Shown: one piece after another, positions 13,585 to 18,002 of the stretch
Position numbering within the stretch: position 1 is the first letter of the stretch
Layout: each line of letters begins with the position of its first letter
Made by a program: the position numbers and the translations under genes
Origin: an uncultured Clostridia bacterium
GTDB lineage: Bacteria; Bacillota; Clostridia; TANB77; CAG-508
Direction: 5' to 3'
Assembly: GCA_947632525.1 (NCBI GenBank)
Contig: CANRPQ010000017.1
Span: 1 to 18,002 of the forward strand
Length of the DNA stretch: 18,002 nt
Notes under the pieces: model-generated
What the model was told of the DNA's origin: nothing
Database searches by the model: none
What the model saw: the letters and a program-made list of their open reading frames with translations, nothing else

Positions 13585-14124
13585 ATGTCAAGAATAGGAA
13601 ACAAGCCTATTACAGTACCAGAAGGTGTAGAAGTTACATTAAATGAAAATCATATTACTGTAAAAGGTCCAAAAGGAACATTAGAAAGAGACATACACAA
13701 AAATATGACAGTATCATTAGAGGGTAATACTATTACAGTAACAAGACCTAATGATGAATCTGAAAATAAAAGTCTACATGGACTAACAAGAACTTTAATT
13801 AATAACATGATTGAAGGAGTTGTTCATGAATTTAAAAAAGAATTAGAAATTAACGGTGTTGGTTATAGAGCACAAAAACAAGGAAATAAGTTAGTAATGA
13901 GCTTAGGATATTCTCATAATGTTGAGATTGATCCACCAGCAGGAATTACTTTTGATTTAGCAGATGCAAACCATATTACTGTAAGAGGAATTGATAAAGA
14001 ATTAGTTGGTCAAACAGCAGCTGTTATAAGAACAAAAAGACCACCAGAAGTATATAGAGGTAAAGGTATTAAATATGCTGATGAGCATATTAGACGTAAG
14101 GAAGGTAAAGCTGGTAAAAAATAA
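13585..14124 (+). CDS. rplF: 50S ribosomal protein L6
   Basis: This protein sits near the factor-binding centre of the 50S subunit. It has 179 residues in two homologous domains. It starts MSRIGNKPITVPEGVEVTL, contains HGLTRTLINNMIEGV and the second-domain signature ELEINGVGYRAQKQGNKLVM, and ends with RTKRPPEVYRGKGIKYADE and a basic tail. AAGGAGGAAACGAATAA precedes the ATG. Confidence 0.98.
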   Translation: MSRIGNKPITVPEGVEVTLNENHITVKGPKGTLERDIHKNMTVSLEGNTITVTRPNDESENKSLHGLTRTLINNMIEGVVHEFKKELEINGVGYRAQKQGNKLVMSLGYSHNVEIDPPAGITFDLADANHITVRGIDKELVGQTAAVIRTKRPPEVYRGKGIKYADEHIRRKEGKAGKK

Positions 14125-14178
14125 AATTTAGTTTGCTTTAAACTTCTAATTTTGATAATTAGTAGAAAGGAGTAGAAA

Positions 14179-14538
14179 ATGATTAAGAAAATCAATAGAA
14201 AACTTGAAAGAGAAAGAAGACATAGAAGAGTACGTAATAAAATTTCAGGAACTGAAGAACGTCCAAGACTATGTGTATATAGAAGCAACAGCAATCTTTA
14301 TGCTCAAATAATTGATGATGTAGCTGGAAATACTTTAACACAAGCTTCTACTTTAGATAAAGAAGTAAAAACAAAACATTCTAATAAAGAAGCAGCTAAA
14401 GAAGTAGGAAGTCTAATTGCAAAAAGAGCTTTAGAAAAAAATATTAAAGAAGTTGTTTTTGATAGAGGTGGATACATTTATCATGGAGTAGTAAAAGAAT
14501 TAGCAGAAGCTGCAAGAGAAGGTGGACTAGAATTTTAG
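14179..14538 (+). CDS. rplR: 50S ribosomal protein L18
   Basis: A 5S rRNA-binding protein of the central protuberance. It has 119 residues. It begins with a basic rRNA-binding tail (MIKKINRKLERERRHRRVRN) and continues RPRLCVYRSNSNLYAQIIDD, AAKEVGSLIAKRALEKNI and VVFDRGGYIYHGVVKELAE. AGAAAGGAGTAGAAA is upstream. The 54-nt gap before it has two small stems (AGTTT/AAACT and CTAATT/AATTAG). Confidence 0.98.
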   Translation: MIKKINRKLERERRHRRVRNKISGTEERPRLCVYRSNSNLYAQIIDDVAGNTLTQASTLDKEVKTKHSNKEAAKEVGSLIAKRALEKNIKEVVFDRGGYIYHGVVKELAEAAREGGLEF

Positions 14539-14541
14539 TAT

Positions 14542-14576
14542 TTACTTTGAAAGGATATAATTCGTCCTTAAAGTAA
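14542..14576 (+). other. Stem-loop between rplR and rpsE
   Basis: TTACTTT (14542-14548) pairs with AAAGTAA (14570-14576), and AAGGA (14551-14555) with TCCTT (14565-14569), with a two-base bulge. No T-tract follows, so it is not a classical terminator. Confidence 0.5.
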
Positions 14577-14638
14577 CAAATTAAAAATATGTCTACTATA
14601 GAAAATTTGAAATTATTTAAGTAAGGAGGAAAAATAAA

Positions 14639-15130
14639 GTGCAATCAGAAAATACATCAGAATTAAAAGAAAAAGTAGTTGCAATCAACAGAGTAGCAAA
14701 AGTTGTTAAAGGTGGTAGAAACTTTAGATTTAGTGCTGTTGTTGTTGTTGGTGACGAAAATGGACACGTTGGTGTAGGAAATGGTAAAGCTGCAGAAGTT
14801 CCAGATGCTATAAAGAAAGCAATTGAAGAAGCAAAGAAGAATTTAATTGAAGTTCCAGTTGTAGGAACTACAATTCCTCATGAATATGTTGGAAAATTTG
14901 GAAGTGCTAGTGTTGTATTAAAACCAGCTAAAGAAGGTTCTGGAGTTATTGCAGGTGGTAGCGTAAGACCTGTATTAGAACTTGCAGGATATAAAGATAT
15001 AAGAACAAAAGTTATTGGAACAAATAACCCTAGAAACGTAGTATATGCTACACTAGAAGGGCTAAAAAGTATGAAAACAGCTGAACAAATTGCTCATAAA
15101 AGAGGAAAAACAGTTGAAGAAATTCTTTAA
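14639..15130 (+). CDS. rpsE: 30S ribosomal protein S5
   Basis: A 30S protein at the mRNA entry site involved in decoding accuracy. It has 163 residues. The start codon is GTG, supported by TAAGGAGGA eight bases upstream. Motifs are VVAINRVAKVVKGGRNFRFS, GHVGVGNGKAAEVPDAIKKA, GKFGSASVVLKPAKEGSGVI and NPRNVVYATLEGL. The usual next gene, rpmD (L30), is absent; a 101-nt gap with a stem-loop precedes rplO. Confidence 0.98.
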   Translation: MQSENTSELKEKVVAINRVAKVVKGGRNFRFSAVVVVGDENGHVGVGNGKAAEVPDAIKKAIEEAKKNLIEVPVVGTTIPHEYVGKFGSASVVLKPAKEGSGVIAGGSVRPVLELAGYKDIRTKVIGTNNPRNVVYATLEGLKSMKTAEQIAHKRGKTVEEIL

Positions 15131-15143
15131 TTAGAAATATAAT

Positions 15144-15193
15144 GGGGACATATCTTGTCCCGAGTGAAATACATGGGGAGAAGATATGACCCT
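15144..15193 (+). other. Stem-loop in place of rpmD (GGGGACATATCTT word, copy 2)
   Basis: GGGACATATCTT (15145-15156) pairs with AAGATATGACCC (15181-15192) with a single A-A mismatch, and TCCC/GGGA pair inside. A competing hairpin GGGAC/GTCCC uses the same left arm, so two exclusive folds are possible. The word GGGGACATATCTT is shared with the gap at 11091-11103. Confidence 0.6.
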
Positions 15194-15231
15194 GTAGATT
15201 TGATTAATAAAATAGGAGGTGTAATTGCAAA

Positions 15232-15666
15232 ATGAATTTGAACGAATTAAAACCAGCACAAAAAACAAAAACAAGAACTAGAGTTGGTCGTGGCGTTGGT
15301 TCAGGCCTTGGAAAAACTTCAGGAAAAGGACATAAAGGACAAAAAGCAAGAAGTGGTGGAGGAGTTAGAAGAGGATTTGAAGGCGGTCAAACACCATTAT
15401 ATAGAAGATTACCAAAAAGAGGATTTACTAACATTTTTGCTAAAAACTATACAGAAGTAACATTAACAATGCTTAATAAATCAAGCAAAGAAGATGTAAC
15501 TGCTGAAAGTTTAATCGAAGATGGTATAATTCGTAAAGCTAATGACGGTATTGTTATTATAGCAACAGGTAAATTAGATAAAAAGGTAAATGTTAAAGCC
15601 GTTAAATTTACTAAAGCTGCACAAGAAAAGATTGAAGCTTTAGGAGGAAAGGCTGAGGTGATCTAA
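15232..15666 (+). CDS. rplO: 50S ribosomal protein L15
   Basis: A late-assembly 50S protein. It has 144 residues. It starts MNLNELKPAQKTKTRTRVGR with the Gly-rich extension GVGSGLGKTSGKGHKGQKAR, then GGQTPLYRRLPKRGF. AGGAGGT ends 11 bases before the ATG, a little far but acceptable. Its stop overlaps the secY start by one base (TAATG), the common L15-SecY coupling. Confidence 0.98.
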   Translation: MNLNELKPAQKTKTRTRVGRGVGSGLGKTSGKGHKGQKARSGGGVRRGFEGGQTPLYRRLPKRGFTNIFAKNYTEVTLTMLNKSSKEDVTAESLIEDGIIRKANDGIVIIATGKLDKKVNVKAVKFTKAAQEKIEALGGKAEVI

Positions 15667-16991
15667 TGTTTAAAACAATTATAAATGGATTTAAAACACC
15701 AGATGTAAGAAAGAGAATTTTATATACTTTATTACTTATTGTATTATTTAGATTAGGATGTTATATTACAATTCCTGCTGTTGACACATTTGCTTTAAAT
15801 GAAGCAATGTCTAGTGGAACAAACGGAATGGCAGGATTAATTAACTTAATCTCAGGTGGAGCTTTTTCAAGATTTTCAATCTTTGCTATGTCAATTACTC
15901 CATACATTACAGCATCTATCGTTATTCAATTATTAGGTATGGTTATTCCAAGCTTAGAAAGATTAATGAAAGATGGTGGAGAAGAAGGAAGAAACAAAAT
16001 CAACAAGTATACAAAACTATTAACAATTATACTTGCTTTAATTGAAGGTATAGGATTATACTTATCATACAAATCTTCTGGAATCTTTATTGGAGAAGGA
16101 TTTTTAACAGGATTTTTAGTAGTAATTTCATTAATGACAGGAACATCACTTTTAATGTGGCTTGGTGATGAAATTACAAACAAGGGAATCGGAAATGGTA
16201 TCTCAATGATTATCTTTACAGGTATAGTTTCAGGATTACCAAGAGCAGTAACAACGATATGGAATGTTGTTTTTGGTACAGGAACTTTTAGTACTACAGG
16301 ATTATTAATAGGACTAGGAATTATTATAGGAGCTATAATTTTAATAGCAGGAGTTATATTTGTACAACAAGCTGAAAGAAGAATACCAGTACAATACGCT
16401 AAAAAAGTTGTAGGAAGAAGAATGGTAGGAGCACAAAACACACACATCCCATTAAAATTAGCAATGGCAGGTGTTATGCCAATTATCTTTGCTTCTTCAT
16501 TTATGACATTTCCAGCAATGATTATTCAAATGTTTATACCAAATATAGCAAATCAAACTGGATTTTGGTCAGTAATTTATAAATTTTCAATTGCAACTTC
16601 ATCTGCAGGAGTACCAGTAGGTTATACTATTGCAAACGCAATTGTATATCTACTATTGATTGTAGGATTTACATTTTTCTATACATATGCAACATTTAAT
16701 CCAGCAGAAGTAGCAAATAATATTAAGAAAAATGGTGGATTTATTCCAGGAATAAGAGCTGGAAAACCAACATCAGATTATTTGGCATCTATAATGTCAA
16801 AACTATTATGGTTTGGTGGACTTTTCTTAGCAATAATTGCTATATTACCAATGTTAACTAGATTTATTCCAAATGTAGATTTAACATTTGGAGGAACATC
16901 TATATTAATCGTAGTTGGTGTTGCATTAGAAATGGTACAACAATTAGAATCTTTATTAGTTATGAGACATTATAAAGGTTTCTTAGACTAA
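15666..16991 (+). CDS. secY: Protein translocase subunit SecY
   Basis: This is the channel subunit of the Sec translocon in the cytoplasmic membrane; with SecE and SecG it passes unfolded proteins, driven by SecA or the ribosome. It has 441 residues with about ten hydrophobic segments. Family motifs are RKRILYTLLLIVLFRLGCYI, GGAFSRFSIFAMSITPYITA, the loop-2 stretch MKDGGEEGRNKINKYTK, the cytoplasmic loop VQQAERRIPVQYAKK and FNPAEVANNIKKNGGFIPG. The ribosome-binding site GGCTGAGGTG lies inside rplO. adk follows after a short gap with a GGACGGA hairpin. Confidence 0.98.
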   Translation: MFKTIINGFKTPDVRKRILYTLLLIVLFRLGCYITIPAVDTFALNEAMSSGTNGMAGLINLISGGAFSRFSIFAMSITPYITASIVIQLLGMVIPSLERLMKDGGEEGRNKINKYTKLLTIILALIEGIGLYLSYKSSGIFIGEGFLTGFLVVISLMTGTSLLMWLGDEITNKGIGNGISMIIFTGIVSGLPRAVTTIWNVVFGTGTFSTTGLLIGLGIIIGAIILIAGVIFVQQAERRIPVQYAKKVVGRRMVGAQNTHIPLKLAMAGVMPIIFASSFMTFPAMIIQMFIPNIANQTGFWSVIYKFSIATSSAGVPVGYTIANAIVYLLLIVGFTFFYTYATFNPAEVANNIKKNGGFIPGIRAGKPTSDYLASIMSKLLWFGGLFLAIIAILPMLTRFIPNVDLTFGGTSILIVVGVALEMVQQLESLLVMRHYKGFLD

Positions 16992-17013
16992 TTAAAAAAC
17001 ATAAAAGCATTTA

Positions 17014-17035
17014 GGACGGACAAATAAATCCGTCC
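17014..17035 (+). other. GGACGGA hairpin between secY and adk
   Basis: GGACGGA (17014-17020) pairs perfectly with TCCGTCC (17029-17035) around an eight-base loop. This G/C-rich stem lies in A/T-rich surroundings and lacks a T-tract, so it is more likely an RNA processing or stability site than a terminator. Confidence 0.55.
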
Positions 17036-17063
17036 GAACTTGCGTGAGAGGAGAATTAAAACT

Positions 17064-17717
17064 ATGTATATAGTAATGTTAGGGGCTCCTGGTAGTGGAA
17101 AAGGAACAATAGCAAAAATGTTAGCCAAAAAAACAGGGCTAGCACATATATCTACAGGAGATATGTTTCGTGAACAAATAAAAAAAGGAACAGAACTTGG
17201 AAAATTAGCAGATAGTTATATATCACAAGGACAACTTGTTCCAGATGAAGTTACTATTGGAATAGTAAAAGACAGGTTAAATTGGAGCGATGTGCAAAAT
17301 GGAGCTATTTTAGACGGATTTCCAAGAAATGTTGAGCAAGCAAAAGTGCTAGATGAAATTCTAAGAGAAAATGGAAAAGAAGTAACTGTTGCACCAGAAT
17401 TGGTAATACCAGATGAAATTATTATAGAAAGAATTTTACACAGAGCAACATGTTCTAACAAAGAATGTGGTGCAATTTATAATACAAAGTTTAAACCACC
17501 AAAAGTTGACGGAGTATGTGATGTATGTGGTTCGCCACTAATCATTAGAACAGACGACAATGAAGAAACTATTAAAAACCGTTTGGAAGTATATCGTAAA
17601 AATTCTAAAGAGATAATTGACTATTATAAAGAAAAAGGAGTTTTAAAAACAATTACTCCAGAAGATCCTACATCTGATAATGCTTCTGAACAAGCAGTAA
17701 ATATTATTTTAAATTAA
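17064..17717 (+). CDS. adk: Adenylate kinase, zinc-lid type
   Basis: A cytoplasmic enzyme converting ATP + AMP to 2 ADP. It has 217 residues from the ATG at 17064, where the family starts (MYIVMLGAPGSGKGT, P-loop at 7-15). An upstream in-frame ATG at 17040 is rejected because GAGAGGAG lies between the two. Other motifs are STGDMFRE (30-37), DGFPRN (84-89) and TDDNEETIKNRLEVY. The lid carries Cys130, Cys135, Cys152 and Cys155, so zinc binding is likely, although the first pair is spaced CxxxxC instead of the usual CxxC. It lies between secY and map, the common Gram-positive order. Confidence 0.97.
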   Translation: MYIVMLGAPGSGKGTIAKMLAKKTGLAHISTGDMFREQIKKGTELGKLADSYISQGQLVPDEVTIGIVKDRLNWSDVQNGAILDGFPRNVEQAKVLDEILRENGKEVTVAPELVIPDEIIIERILHRATCSNKECGAIYNTKFKPPKVDGVCDVCGSPLIIRTDDNEETIKNRLEVYRKNSKEIIDYYKEKGVLKTITPEDPTSDNASEQAVNIILN

Positions 17718-17736
17718 TTTTATGACAATTTAAATC

Positions 17737-17909
17737 CTCTTCAATTACTAACTATAGTAGAAAGCGCCAGCCCGCGCAGGTGTAGCGAAGCGTAACGCTT
17801 GAAGGCTTCCAACTACCACTCCCTTGTTAAAAAATATTTTAATATTTTTTAACATATGGAAGGAAGCCGACAGCAAGGGCAAGCGATACTATAGTTAATA
17901 ATTGAAGAG
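17737..17909 (+). repeat. Structured intergenic repeat, copy B (nested stems)
   Basis: A 173-nt relative of the element at 2103-2264, here between two codirectional operon genes. The outer arms (17737-17759 and 17887-17909) pair at 22 of 23 positions. Inside are GCCC/GGGC (17770-17773 with 17877-17880), GGCTTCC/GGAAGCC (17804-17810 with 17862-17868) and a 30-nt A/T hairpin (17825-17854). A further small stem, AAGCG/CGCTT, lies at 17788-17800. The unpaired blocks AAAGCG, CGCGCAG, GCGAAGCG, CGACAGCAAGG and CAAGCG match copy A. No T-tract follows it, so it does not look like a plain terminator. Confidence 0.85.
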
Positions 17910-17955
17910 AAGAGAAGAAAATAAGATAAAATAAAGCTAAAAGGAAGTAATAAAA

Positions 17956-18002
17956 TTGGTAACAATAAAATCTCAAAAAGAAATTGAAAAAATGAGGGAA
18001 GC
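17956..18002 (+). CDS. map: Methionine aminopeptidase type I, N-terminus only
   Basis: The window ends 15 full codons into this gene. From a TTG start it reads (M)VTIKSQKEIEKMRE, which matches the type I methionine aminopeptidase opening, and AAGGAAG lies eight bases upstream. The enzyme removes the initiator Met from new proteins. Its place after secY-adk is the classic order in Gram-positive spc operons. The metal-binding residues lie outside the window and cannot be checked. Confidence 0.85.
   Translation, partial: MVTIKSQKEIEKMRE

Noticed and set aside
15926..16447. 173-codon antisense frame within secY
   Set aside because: A shadow of a long, conserved coding sequence: Pro/Ile-rich, no ribosome-binding site, and no independent support.
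2103..17909. CRISPR array, tRNA or rRNA genes, or an insertion sequence with transposase
   Set aside because: I saw no regularly spaced direct repeats, no tRNA cloverleaf or rRNA sequence, and no transposase, nuclease or reverse-transcriptase motif in any frame.

Overview
The window (about 30% G+C by eye) comes from a spore-forming, low-G+C member of the Bacillota, most likely class Clostridia. The evidence is a SpoIVB-type sporulation protease, SpoVG behind a sigma-H-type promoter, a Firmicute-type MurC (EACEY motif), strong AGGAGG ribosome-binding sites, some TTG and GTG starts, and a complete S10-spc ribosomal-protein cluster in the usual bacterial order. I cannot name the genus.

Layout. 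Bases 1-2021 hold the 3' end of spoIVB and a membrane-anchored transglutaminase-like protein. Bases 2103-2264 hold a long structured repeat. murC lies on the minus strand (2289-3683), divergent from spoVG (3946-4233). Bases 4292-5121 carry two unrecognised minus-strand genes (143 and 56 codons). Both have clearly higher G+C and different codon use from the rest, each with its own promoter and a matching 5'-end stem-loop.

From 5450 a consensus sigma-A promoter and a folded leader of about 270 nt, containing a six-codon ORF, precede the ribosomal operon: rpsJ-rplC-rplD-rplW-[90-aa hypothetical + about 210 nt structured gap]-rplB-rpsS-rplV-rpsC-rplP-rpmC-rpsQ-rplN-rplX-rplE-rpsN-rpsH-rplF-rplR-rpsE-[no rpmD]-rplO-secY-adk. 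A second copy of the structured repeat (17737-17909) separates adk from the start of map. Several gaps in the operon hold stem-loops, two of which share a 13-nt word.

How the parts fit. Most of the window builds ribosomes and exports and matures proteins: r-proteins, SecY translocase, adenylate kinase and methionine aminopeptidase. The left part concerns spore formation and the cell wall. The observations that ordinary annotation does not explain are: the repeat at 2103-2264 and 17737-17909, whose stems differ between copies but stay paired; the foreign-looking gene pair at 4292-5121 with identical TAATAT-loop 5' hairpins; the ORF plus folded RNA inserted between rplW and rplB; the rpsJ leader with its tiny ORF; and the loss of rpmD from its usual place.
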